A DNA stretch of 64,000 nt from Phytophthora sp. 'mugwort' (taxonomy: Eukaryota; Oomycota; Peronosporomycetes; Peronosporales; Peronosporaceae), in contig JAUCEF010000005.1 in NCBI GenBank assembly GCA_033558025.1, positions 4,340,001 through 4,404,000 on the forward strand. Direction: 5' to 3'. The position numbers and the translations under genes are program-made. Positions 45,252 to 56,438 of the stretch are shown in pieces. The notes beneath the pieces are model-generated. The model was given only the letters and a program-made list of their open reading frames with translations. It was not told where the DNA came from and searched no databases. The stretch's first letter is position 1. The number at the start of each line of letters is the position of its first letter.

Positions 45252-48200
45252 TTAGTCTTCCTCCAGCTCTGGATACTCAATCAACGCCTTGAACTTGGAT
45301 CTCGATGTCACTCTCGACATAGCCGCATAAAGCTGACCGTGAGAAAAGCAGGGTGACGACAAATACAGCCCAAGGTTCTCGACCATCTGACCTTGGGCTT
45401 TGTTGATCGCAAAAGCAGGCTGGACTGGAAACTGTTCACGACACAAACGGAGCGGGAAGTCTCGTGCTTTGTCGTCACTGATGAAGACAATCCTCGGGAT
45501 TAACACGTCCTCGCCTTGGTGTTCACCAGTCATGATCCTCGCATGGATCACGTGGGGCTTGAGTTCGACAACCCGGAGACGTGTTCCGATACACAGTCCC
45601 AAGTCTGGGTTCAGGTTTCGCATCATCGTGACGGGAGCGCCCTTTTTCAGTGTCAGCTGATGAGGAGAAATCCGTTGATATTAACGGATGCAGAACTTCT
45701 GGTTCGAAAAAAAATCCCTTCGTTGTCGTCCACGACGGAGTCATTGGAAAAGTATTGGTGGGAATCCCCGTCCAAACGCGCCACCACAGCCTCGTTGATG
45801 CGTTGCACTACCGCGTTCATTGCCATCAGAATGGTACGGCTGGAAAAATATGCGTCGATAGCAATTTCTGGGTTTCCGATGTCAGCATACATCGTGTCAA
45901 TGATCCTGTCGAGCCCCTTTGGTTAGACCCCGGGTCGGATCTCCTCGTCTGGGTCGTTTTCATCAACTAGGTTTTCGACCAGCATATCTCTGGGAATCTT
46001 CAAATAATCTCTCTCTAGAAGTGGGTTGACCTGGTGTCTGCCCACTTTGACTTCAAGAAGATACTCTGGAAAGGCTGCCAGCTCCACGGCCGAGCTTTCG
46101 CACTGGGCGGATTGCACTCGCATGTTCTCAGTAAGCCGAACCTGACGAAAGTGTGGCCACAGCGTAGAGGACTTCAGACACGCGTCGATCGTTTCAGGAG
46201 GAGTTCCTCCTACAACCACCGGAAGAATCTGCCGAAAATCCCCCGACAGAACGAATATTCCCCCCCAAACGATTCTTGGTTGTTGTCCGTCAAGTCACGC
46301 GATGTTCGGTCGGCCGCTTCAAATGCGTAGCGGTGTGCTATGGCCGCTTCGTCCCAGATAACCAATCTAGCTCTCATGATCAATTCGTGCAATTTACTCC
46401 GCTTGAAAATATTACATGTCGACTTATCGTGAAGCTGGAGGGGTATCTTGATGGTGGAGTGGGACGTGCGTCCATCCATGAGCAATAGAAAAGCAATCCA
46501 GCTTGATGCCACGGCGATCGCGATCTTCCCCGATACTGTACTTTTTCGAGAATATGTTTGAGGAGCGTAGACTTTCCTGTGCCTCCCAGTCCATCAATAA
46601 TGTAGAGCTTGCTGGAGGGAGACGGAGCCTCAACCGCATCCATATTTTGGTTGTAGATAGCTTGTTGGCCATCGTCAAGCTGGTCTGCCTGATTGACGAT
46701 CTCTTGGAGTACATCGCGATCATCGTCCTGTAATTCGCGACGAATAAGATTGGTCTGGAATTGGGACCTCTCCAGCAGCATCGGAAAGTCGCTTAGTTGC
46801 GGAAACTCACGGAAGCGGTCCAGACCCGATCCACTAACCATCAGCAGTTCGTTGAGGCTATATAATGTTTTAAACTTGATCGTGTCATCCTGCTCCTCGT
46901 TGTAGCGCATGCGTGCATAGTCCTCCGAAAGATCCTCATAGAACTGATCCCACAGCTGGCGAATTTCGCCCACCTGGGAGTACACTAATATCGTTGCCAA
47001 GAGCTGACGAAGCTGGAACGACTTTTGAAATCCAGCTGCTTCTCGCATACATGCTACCCATTCCGCATTGTTCTCTAGATATCCGTCCCGTAAGACAGCC
47101 TCGCGATACGTGTCGTAAAGCACCCCATCGACGGTACGCAGATCTTCGAACGTCGTCGGTCCCTTTCTGTGACAAAGCAGGACGCGCAAGTAGAAGCGCT
47201 CAACGTCGACCGGAGACACATGCACCATGCAACCAGGAGCGGCTTGATACCTTTTGCGGCGGACTCGTTGCTTCGACCGGGCTTCCCAGCGGAATCACTT
47301 GCGGAATGTCTTGGTACAGCATGTTTTCGCTACTTGATTTTCAGGGATCTCCCTTCAGCACAACTTGAAAAATCTGGTCAACGCCGTATGTTGCCCTCGA
47401 GTGACAACACGGTCCGGGTCATCACTGGACCGAAACGTCGTCAGTTGCTCTCCATCTAGATGGATCGTCAGCGTTGTAATGGCGTGTGTTTTCCCCTGCA
47501 CGGAGTAGTCGAGGAGCCTCATGCAGGCCTCCACGGCCGATATATACCTCGCGTTAAGGTAGCGAAGGATCTCTTTGGGCACCCTTTGAGCAGACGCACT
47601 CTCTTCGTACACGATTTCAACCGTAATGACTGCCATGTCGGAACCTTTGTACACGTATTTGTAACCTTTGTACACGTATTTATACAGTATTTCACTGCTG
47701 TGATCGCCGTGCACACTTCGACGTTAATGTGGCACTTGTACTTCTTCCATAGGTACGGCTTGTAAGGAACAACCCACTTATTCACCGTAGCGTTGTCGTA
47801 CTCTTTCCTCTAAATCTGAGGACCCCGTCCGGGCGACGCCTTCTTCTATGACGAGGGTATCCATCTTCACCACCCTTAGTGTAGCCTCGGTAAATGGCTT
47901 AGGGTATCCTTTGCTGCATTTCCCATCCTTCATGTATGGCGACATTAGATTCGTCGGCCCGCACGGACTATAAATCATACACGTCATTACCGTTTTGAAG
48001 AGCTGCGGGTTTGCTTCCATATCGGGAATTTTCACGGATACCAATTTATCGATTATCTCTCTGGTTCGTGGCTTGTCCACGTCCGCCAGTATGGTCAAAT
48101 ATATGGGCGTGCGGCAGACCACGTTTCTATATCCGGTCGATCCTGAGCGGTCTGATTAAAAAAGGGGATCTTTTCCTCGAACTCCTCCCAGTTGGGGTTG

Positions 48201-48744
48201 CACGTCATTGTAACAAAATGTCTGGTTTGCCGTTCGCTCGAACAATACTTATAGTCTTGGTACGATTTATACGTGGCGCGCGGGCTGCCCGAGTGTGTAG
48301 AAGGCAATATCACACGCTTGCCAATTTGGTTCAAGAAGTGTGTGGACTGGCGTTCGGGCCGGTCAGGGTGCCCCAAGGTATGTGTTTCTCGGTCGTACTC
48401 GGTGTGGTGCCCCTTCCGTCACCCAATACAACGGTACTTTTTCTTTCCATTCAGAAGTGCGTCTCGGAACCCATTGTTCTGTTCAGCACGAATCTCGGCC
48501 TGGTGCGACGCCACCCATCGCAGCTGTTCCTGCTCGCACTTGGCGCGCTGGTCGACGCAATATTGCTAGAAGACCCGCCCACCGTGATGTAGCGCGGACT
48601 GATCACCGACCTTCTGGTACAATCGATAGGCGACGTGCTCCCGAAGGGACACTTGTTCGGCAATATGGTTGCCGAGCAATATCGTCGCTCCAACGGGATG
48701 ATGTGCGTGATTTCTGAGTGAGATTCGCGTATCGGCGCATCCAC
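45252..48744 (-). pseudogene. Helitron Rep/helicase, decayed (copy 2)
   Basis: Fragments in order on the minus strand: 48744-48380 is a broken N-terminal part. 48376-48095 gives LNQIGKRVILPSTHSGSP and TMTCNPNWEEF. 48122-47778 gives LTILADVDKPRTREIIDKL. 47714-47355 is the Rep tyrosine region with a 21-bp duplication (KYVYKGYKYVYKG). 47228-46380 reads VHVSPVDVERFYLRVL to the helicase Walker A (IDGLGGTGKSTLLKH). 46512-45252 is broken helicase to INKAQGQM and AAMSRVTSRSKF. The HUH codons (GLPHAH) persist at 48103-48111 but in a frame shifted relative to what follows. It is about as decayed as copy 1. Confidence 0.86.
47643..47684. repeat. 21-bp tandem duplication in Rep tyrosine motif
   Basis: Two units (47643-47663 and 47664-47684), 20 of 21 bases identical, encode YKYVYKG twice in frame on the minus strand. 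Confidence 0.92.
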
Positions 48745-48821
48745 TGTACTGCGCGTTACAGGAACGGTATGTTATGGTACGCGCTTACAATACGGTAAGC
48801 GCAACTTGAAGAGGGGGGTGA

Positions 48822-49081
48822 TGTAACGGGCTATCCTGTTACATAACTAATAGGTTATTCTATATTACATAAGTAGGCAGACATCCTCCGGATTGGCTGA
48901 TAAGTGGGGAGCCAGCCCCTTTTCAGCCAATCAGGAGTCGATTCACGTTGAGTGGCTCACAGAAGACCGGGCCATTTTGCCCCGGACTTAAGATAAAACA
49001 GAGTTGAATTTACGAGTTTATTAACACGCTTCCTACAGCTAGTAGTGTAAGCTAAATAACGGTTGACCTCGTCCCATTACA
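48822..49081. mobile_element. Lone LTR, about 260 bp
   Basis: It starts TGTAACGGG and ends CCCATTACA, inverted termini of the TG...CA kind. The first 24 bases with their left neighbour (48821-48844) are almost self-complementary (ATGTAAC...GTTACAT). No second copy, primer-binding site or internal gag-pol is seen, and the flanking pentamers do not match. It may therefore be a solo LTR after recombination or the remaining end of a truncated element. The orientation is uncertain. Confidence 0.6.
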
Positions 49082-50329
49082 AAGTCGAACGATTCAGGTT
49101 CCTTACTATGTCGTTCACTCACATTCGCCACACAACCGCAATTCCTTGATATGTCCCCCCAATATCGCGCAGCTGCTCCACTACCTCACGAAGCGTAACC
49201 TTTGCTGTAGCCCCTGAACGATTGGTATGCTCTGGACGAATACAGCTGCCAGGAACTCCTCGAGGGCTCGTGCGTTCGGAATCTCGAGTCCATACGCTTA
49301 GATCATCAGAGTTACTGTCTTCCCTCATAGAGAAGCAACCCAACGGTTCCAGGCTTGCTCTGTTTTTGTTGTTGGAACGATGTGCTGACTCCACTGGAAT
49401 TGTATGACCCTGTTCCACCCCGACTCAGACGGTCTTTCGATTGACCAATAATCATCCTGCTTTGTGGCCTTCCCCTTAAGATGGCAGCTAAACTTCTCCC
49501 AAAGTTTGTGTATTACATCACGGAAAGTAGCTCCATTTGCAGCAAGTCCTCCAGCACATTGCCGGATGCGTCTCTCTTCCCGAGAGTGTCCTTACCGATT
49601 GGCTGGACCACCAGTTGTAGCCGGTGCTGCTCCGCAACCGGTGGCAAAGCGGCCAAGAAACACGAGACCGCTGACGCGTAGGCGGTGCTGAGGTGATGTA
49701 GATGGATCCGATCACGCAAAATGGTACGGAGATGCGCACACGTGTGGAGATAAAATTGATTGTGACGTCCTACGTGCGGATGTTCGTCGTGGGCCTGTCG
49801 ACGGACGGATGATACGAGGGGTCTCGAATCTTCGTCTCGTTGGTTTCGGTCCTGCATGACGCGCGGGCTCCTGGCAACTCATCTAATTGAGTGCAGGTGG
49901 GATCAGCGACATCAATGGTAACCCCTTCATCTTCTTCGACCATGTTGCGTGCCGCGTATGCGTCGTTGTGCACAGAAAGCCTCTCATAACCGCATGAATT
50001 ATTAAATGATACTTGTTGGTCGATTGCTCGGTGGTTGATTCAAAGAACCGCCCATGGACATTCTGAATAGAACGCACAATACTAATTGTTCGATCAATAC
50101 ACCTTGTTGATGGTTGTACTATATTTGCCGTTCATGGTTGAAATCACCGGTTCCCTCTTCTTCAGTGTTGGTGCTCCTGGTGACGCTGTGAGACGCATGT
50201 TGACTTCAGGAACATGTAAATGGCCCCGCCAAGAAGAGCAGTGTTTCACATGAACAGTAGTTAATATTTTGGTGCTTGGTGCCGTAGCATGCGCGTACGA
50301 TGTTAAGACAAAGCGAATTACGCCCCGTA
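49082..50329. other. No gene recognised
   Basis: Open frames up to about 114 codons exist on both strands (for example minus 49857-49513 with HTCAHLRTILRDRIHLHHL) but none resembles a family I know, and none has a clear start or promoter. Probably decayed repeat DNA. Confidence 0.35.
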
Positions 50330-51510
50330 TCAAAGCCGGCACCATCGTGGAGCTCTTTCTCGTGGCATACAGATCTCAACCTTATTTTTTAGAGCGCTGA
50401 TCAACAGCAGAAGTTTCCTGCGTGTGCGCGCGGGCATCTTCCTAAACGCGACGAGCACGCTCGTCCGTGTCAAACTTGTCTTGGCGCGGCGCTCATCGGC
50501 TGCCTTCTTGTCGGCGAGGGAAACTGCTACTTCATCGCGACGACGTCGTTTGGCTTCCACTCGTTCTTCTCGTGAAACAGCAAGATGGTTTCGAGGATGG
50601 TTCCCCTCATCGTATTGGCCGAGGTCTCGATCCTCGACAACTTCGACTTGAGGGCAGCGGTTGCCTTCACAGCACGGATGCGCTTAACTTTCGCGTAGCT
50701 GGCATCCAACAGATCATTTACACGTCAAAATTGCGGCTAACTCCGACGGTCTCGCGAAACGCAGTCAAGTCAGACCTACCAGGAGCTCTGATACTTCTCT
50801 GCTTTCGAATCTTCCGGATCGATTCGATTCTCGTCGTGACTTGTGGATTCGACGGCTGCAAAGCGCCCGCGGTTGACGCCATAGTCGACTTGCGAGTCTT
50901 GGCCAGTGTAGCAGGCGGTGCACGTACTGGCGGTGCCAGGCGCGGGTGTCAGGAAGGATGCTTTTTGATCTTCATTGATCAAGGTAGATGCGAGAAGGTC
51001 CTCGAATTCACCACGGGTCGTCGGACAGCTGCGAGCAGGGGATTCGTTGTAGATCTCGGCGCCGACCGTGGCTTATTCGAGAAGCTCGCGGATAGCTGCT
51101 GCTCAACCAGCCGCACAACGACTTTCTCCGTTGCCCTCGAAGTCATCATCATCAGGATTCGCATCGAAGCCGGAGTCCAGCTGTATGTCTTGCTCGTCTC
51201 CGTCCGCTCTGTCATCCACGACAACCACGTTGGCCTTTTCATCAGTGCCTTCTTTGAGCTCTTTGGCTCGCTTGATATTCGGGACATCTCGGGCATGCCC
51301 GTCTGTCTCCGCGTGCTATACAGCACGTTACACTTGTGACGCAGGCTCTCGTAGTCACGTTCCTGCCACCCATGCGTTCTAGTTGCGGTGTGGAACCCTG
51401 CTGCGCGCCCCCCATTCGTCTTTGCCGAGCGGAAGGTACTCCTCAACAATGTCCAGCAGTCGGTCAACATCGTCCATATTGGAGTTAGAGCTACCAGATA
51501 CTTTGGCCAT
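50330..51510 (-). pseudogene. SANT/Myb-like oomycete repeat protein, decayed
   Basis: It starts at the ATG at 51510 on the minus strand (MAKVSGSSNSNMDD), followed by VDRLLDIVEEYLPLGKDEWG, the hallmark first helix pair of a large oomycete SANT-like family. In other frames the family pattern continues: HGWQERDYESLRHKCNVLYS, then an acidic DD-rich spacer near 51200. Then YAKVKRIRAVKATAALKSKL (near 50700) and a basic coiled coil (EAKRRRRDEVAVSLADKKAA, near 50560). At least four frame changes occur. Such proteins are repeat-associated in oomycetes; whether this one belonged to a particular transposon cannot be told. Confidence 0.65.
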
Positions 51511-52055
51511 ATGCACGTGAACAACATCACATAATCAGCGCAAGCGAACGTTGAGCGGGTGAGAGCAAGCGTGCACGTACCAGGCGGATGAAGCGAGCGG
51601 AGAGGGCTTGGACCGGCGACGAGTTTGGGACTCGGCAAATAACCAAAATGAAGAGCGCTGGACGCAGGCTTCGCCAGCAGCTCGTCTGGTAAGCCACTAG
51701 GCGGAAGCTGTCCCACCACGAATTTACGTTGTATCTTGAAGTGATGGTGCTTTGAAACAGCTTCAACCAAGTCGCGCGCTAAATCTGCGCGTGAAAACGA
51801 AGCACGAGCGTCAGGATATCCGCGCGCTGTGCTGCTGGACGAGGCCTGCGTCACGTACCAGTTAAAGTTGGCACGGAACTTCGACGTGTGCCAGAATATT
51901 CGCAACCTACCAACACACGGTAATAGCGATGAGCTAAGCGTATTCATTGTGCATCTGTCTTTATGTGACTCTGACCTATTAAATATGTTTATATCCTGCA
52001 CGTCGCCGGCCATGTTGCCATCCCCGCGCGCTTTGAACATCGCGCTGGGCGATTC

Positions 52056-52600
52056 TCACGGATATTGTCGGTGCTGGATGCCGCGGTGGCGGCATCCCTC
52101 AAGTTGGCAACGACAGACGAACCACAGGTCGTCGCCGCAATCCATCGTCACCTCTTCACCCCGGAAAATCGCTCGAGTCGTGGCCGCAACGACTGTTCTG
52201 TGGCGGCCGTTGACGACCACGACCAACTTGGCCATGTGTTTGATGGAGTAGTTTACAAACCTCATGAGAACACCCATGCTTTCGGCGTTGGTCGCTACGC
52301 GGACGGGGTAAATCGGCTTTCTGCGCGACTCTTCATCACGAAGTGGTAGCCGTTGTTGCGCGGTCGATCAGTGCGCAAAACGTGGGCATGTTCCATCTCG
52401 CCTAGGTACTGCCAAGTACCTCGCCAGCATCGATGTCCTCAGCAGCAACCACACCCAGCTCCGACGTGCGCACATTGCGGCCCCAGTACACTTTGGTGGA
52501 CTCTTCCAAGTCTTCACCACTCTTCCCGCCGAATGAGCAGCAATTCACGTTGGCAGTACATGTCCATCAACGAGTTGCTGCAGGAGCCTACGCGGCATGG
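52056..52600 (-). pseudogene. AWS/SET-domain relic
   Basis: On the minus strand, frames in order read NCCSFGGKSGEDLEES with VYWGRNVRTSELGVVAAEDI (52560-52430), then EMEHAHVLRTDRPRNNGYHF. After a frameshift comes GVLMRFVNYSIKHMAKLVVV, then TTRAIFRGEEVTMDCGDD and LWFVCRCQLEGCRHRGIQ (52277-52056). This is the order of an AWS/SET/post-SET lysine methyltransferase: the family's RFINHSC reads RFVNYSI and the GEExTxDY tyrosine reads Cys, so cofactor and substrate residues are eroded as well as the frame. SET genes of this kind occur in many copies in oomycete repeats. More degraded sequence continues to about 53300. Confidence 0.65.
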
Positions 52601-53994
52601 CGATGAGTAGTCACACCGACCGAAGTGCGGCACAGCTGGAATGACGGTCGCGAGTGGGTTGAAGCATGCTCGCAGATGGACCACACGGCGTGGCCAGCGA
52701 GCAGGCACGAAGATGTCGCGTGGACGCCTTTTTTTTTTGCAGTCGACCTCGGCTGCCGCGAAACCTCGGTGATGGTGCGCATCGATCCCCGAGGTTGATG
52801 GCAGGGAGCGCACGGGCGTAAGGCTCAGCAGCTTGGCAACGGGTGTGAAGCTTGTCATGCCCAGCGTTTAACGTCTCCGTACGGGGAGCGCGCGGGTGTA
52901 TCGGGGTTCTTATGGGTGTCTCGAGCGGTTGTCCGTGGGACTGGCTGGTCGCCGTGCTCCCACCGGCGGTGTAGCCGGCGACTTGACTGGAGCAGTTGCT
53001 TCCGTCAATGCCAGTTGGTTCACCCCTGATCTCAACAAACCGCTCTTGGCGCACAGCTTCGTATGACCAAGCAAAAGCCACGGATGTGTCGACATTCGAG
53101 TGGAAGCCAAGTCATCTTCCGCCGCCTCAGAACGACGCTGAGAGCCGCGGCGCTAGCTGGAACCGTCCTTGGTGTTGTGGGACCCGCTACGCTGGGCGTT
53201 CGGCGGTCGTCGTCGTTGGAGTCGATACAGCGAAACCTCCAGTGGTGAAGCGAGGAGTAAGTCAGGTGCACCATATGGTTCCTAGACAACCACTGCGCGT
53301 TAGGTAAGCCCTGGTAATACTGCAGCAAGTAACATTCATTTTTCAAATTAGAGTGTCTTTGCTCTTCCGGAAACAAATTCGAAAGTGATCGACGTCCTGT
53401 GTGTCGGAAGATATATAAGACAGCGGAGTGATGGTCAACTTAAATTAGTATTAAGATGATACACGACATAACGCTTGGGTAGGTGAGTCTCGTGAGACGT
53501 AAATATCGTATCACGAGATTTACGCTCCCATAAGTCTGCTGCCGATATGCCACCTGGTTAAGGGATATTTGGTAGGTGTCCATTGCACCTGATGCTGCCT
53601 ATGCCCGACGGATTGGCGAGCTCTCCACCACACCAAAATCACGGATGTCCAAATGAGAAGGAAAAGATTGTCATTCTTCGTGTTGGGATTGGAGAACGTA
53701 GGGACAAGCAGCTCGGACAAAGCCGACTGTAACGCGATTCTTGTTTACTTGAACCTTACGGTGCTGAGAGAGGCGAAATCTAATCTTAGTTTGTTTGATC
53801 ACTTTTTAAGCTGATTATTACAATAGATTTCGTACCGTACGGTCGACTAATTCTTGTCACTGTTCGTTGTCGTAGACAAACAAGTCTTTTGCTTTAATGA
53901 GCCAATGCTGTTCAGCAAACAGCACTACAAATGTCAAGAATCTTGTGGAAAGTAGGCAATGCTGTGGAGGATTCTATCTTCGCTTCACCTTTAC
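52601..53994. other. Decayed repeat and spacer, no gene
   Basis: 52601-53300 is probably the eroded upstream part of the SET-containing repeat (many stops, a 10-T run near 52729). At 53483-53528 a cluster of inverted TCTCGTGA/TCACGAGA and CGTAAAT/ATTTACG arms can fold. Nothing else is seen. Confidence 0.4.
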
Positions 53995-55524
53995 TCAAGT
54001 AGAAGAGTTTAATGAGGGAACGCTACTTGAATGCGGCGTCAGACTCTCCAACGTTTCAGCTGCATGTCTTGTCAGTGGAATGAGCATCATCTCGAGCGCG
54101 AACCCGCAGATATAGACGAGTGCAGCGGTGACGAAGCATAGTCAGTAGCCGTACGCGTCCACTATGATCCCGCCAAGCATTGCACTACCAGCCCAAGAGG
54201 CGGCTGTCAATCCTTCAAGCGATTTCCACCGTGCACGTTTGGTCTTGGGCACAAAGTCCATGAGAATCGATCGTCGTAATGGCTCGGTACATTTCGTGAG
54301 AGCTCCGTGAGCTATGAACAGCACGCTCTGGTCTACTTCATCACGGGAAACTGTCATTAGGAGCATCTAATGGTGCCAAGTATGCGCGTGAGTACGACCA
54401 TCGCCATTCGCCCAGTACTGCTCGATGCCATCTGTGCTAGTAATGATAGCAGCGCCATTGCCAGCGGCTGCAAGGCAAATAGAGTCTGCACCCGTACAGG
54501 TGAGAGAGCATACTCCTTGTAGAAGAAAAACGGGAAAAACGCAGTGACAAGTCCAGTCCCGTTGCTCACTAGGAAGCCCGACACAAACAGCAAATACGGC
54601 ACATGAACGGTGTTAAGCACTTCACAGCATGCCATCCCAGGGCGTATAGGAACGTCATCACCATCATCGCTCCGTAGTGGAGCAGCTAGACAGTAGCCAC
54701 TGTTGACTGACGGAACTCTTGAAGATCGCAGCAGTTGAGAGAACTCGCTGGTTAACGGCATTCGAGAATAAGTTCGTCCACGTTCAGATGCCGAGCTCTC
54801 TCGATCGCTGTACTCGGATTTAAAGTTTGCTCGATGGAACTCAGCTCTCGCTCGATAACAAACACATACTGTCGGTTCTCGAATGCCAAGTCGTCGTTGA
54901 ATTGAAAGAGCAGTAGCATGGACACAGCCGCGAGGAACGCCCCAAAGAGAAGTACCGGTCGCAGCGCTGAAAAGTCCATGTATCGCCGTACTTCCACAGC
55001 AACAGAATGGCACTGAACGGCCCAAGTACATACGCGACGTTGTGCATGACGTACTTCAGTGTAAATGGTGCCGAGCGTTGGCCCCTCGGGACAGAATCAG
55101 CAAATAGCGCCTCCATTGCAGAGCTCTGGAAGGCCGTGAAGACCCCCCACAACCCGAACGCTACGTAGATGAAGAGCATGTCTCCCAACTTAAAGGCCAA
55201 TGCGGTCAGTACCGAAGCAACGACACCGATAATGCCGGCGATGAGGAGGATGCGGTCTCGACGGGTACAGTCGGCTGCCAACCCTGCTGGGAATGCAAAA
55301 AGCAGTTGAGCTAGTCCCTGGATGCCCTTCACAAAACCTACGGGGGCATTGGAGCTCTGTAGCACGTAAACGTAGCCGGACAGCACCTGCTCGGAGATGA
55401 TACTAAGATAGCAACATCAGCTCTGTTGAATGGCGACTTGAAGGCCCGTTTGACAGGCTACATACCTGTTAGCAGACCAATAAATCAGAGTGAAAATGAA
55501 GACGAGCTGTACGTTGTGCTCCAT
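53995..55524 (-). pseudogene. MFS transporter, decayed
   Basis: The recognisable start is MEHNVQLVFIFTLIYWSAN at 55524 (minus strand). An intron (about 55480-55410) joins it to SIISEQVLSGYVYVLQSSN, then VGFVKGIQGLAQLLFAFPAG and LAADCTRRDRILLIAG, the MFS loop 2-3 signature region. About ten membrane helices can be traced to VYICGFALEMMLIPLTRH near 54070. The frame breaks near 54985, 54760 and 54360, and an in-frame TGA at 54142 precedes the last helix. Thus at least three frameshifts and one stop. It resembles the oomycete MFS group with an N-terminal RHNVxLVFxFTLLYWS motif. Substrate unknown. Confidence 0.75.
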
Positions 55525-56438
55525 CAAGCCCCAGGACACGTCCTCACGCTACAGTACAGCGTGGTGGAAAAGCTGAAGCCGGTGCGATCTCAGAAGTGGC
55601 CACCGTCACGTGTCGACTGGTCATTGGAGTCACGGCGGTACCTACGACGTGTTTACAGTCGAAGTTGATCTATTCCCTCGCTTCTGCATTATAAATGGCA
55701 CATGTTGCTACACCCGACTCGCCGCGTCACATTTCACTTATAACTTAGGTTTTCCATTGAATGTAGCAGGTCGTAGTTACCCTAGCCCTCCAGAGGGCCG
55801 ATGTCAATGCGGTCTTGTGCTTTGTTTCTGCGAGAATAAGACTCTAGGTTCGGCCCGCTACAGTGCTCGGCTCGCTGGAAAGCTCGGTGCTGGTCCCGCC
55901 TCTGCAAATACCCGTGGCCCTGCTTCGCGGGCATCCCGCGCAGGTCTTTTTTTCTGCTACTCTTTGCGACGCGCGCTCGCAACCGGTCTCCTCCGTTGGC
56001 CGTTGTATGCGACTTTCAGCCCCTCCTTTAGTCGGGTACAATAGTAACTTTTATGTATTGGACTTCTTACGCAGTACTTTAGCTGAGGCCTGAACCTCTG
56101 ATAACTTATTTCACTAGTGCGCTGTTTCATATAAATTTGAAAGGCACGGTACATGTGTTATATCTCAACTGCTCAGCCAGAGCACCACGGCGATCAGCAA
56201 TGCAGCTTCAAGTACCAGCAAAGCCCAGGTGCGTCCCACGTCTCCCTCCAAGCGGACAGACAGGCGACAGATCAGCCCAAGTTGACCTGCACCAAGCCGG
56301 TGGTTGAGCCTTAACCACCGGCGTCTGCATGGTGTCCACTCCCGCTCCGCTCCCAGCTCGAAGCTCACATCCCAATTTCCCCAGCGCAGCGCAAACTACG
56401 ACCGGCGGAGTCTGACCATCGCCATGCTGACGTATTGA
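55525..56438. other. Intergenic, no gene recognised
   Basis: A GC-rich inverted stretch CCTGCTTCGCGGGCATCCCGC lies near 55919. Long minus-strand frames at 56200-56800 are antisense to the glucosidase relic and are not considered genes. Confidence 0.4.

Larger units (their letters stand above)
45036..48821 (-). mobile_element. Helitron 2 (3' end defined, 5' end cut by LTR)
   Basis: The 3' terminus on the minus strand has a hairpin CCCGC-GAA-GCGGG, then CGGCGCTCGG, then CTAG followed by host T (plus-strand CTAG at 45036-45039 after A). The last 14 nt are the same as in Helitron 1 (CGGCGCTCGGCTAG), so the two belong to one family. At the other side an LTR begins at 48822 directly after Helitron-like sequence; the Helitron 5' end was not found beyond it. 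Confidence 0.75.

Noticed and set aside
48817..49086. Target-site duplication of the LTR
   Set aside because: The five bases before 48822 and after 49081 do not match, so a simple solo-LTR insertion cannot be claimed.
50467..51339. 290-codon plus-strand open frame
   Set aside because: It is antisense to the SANT-like relic (minus strand), and the protein lacks any family pattern.
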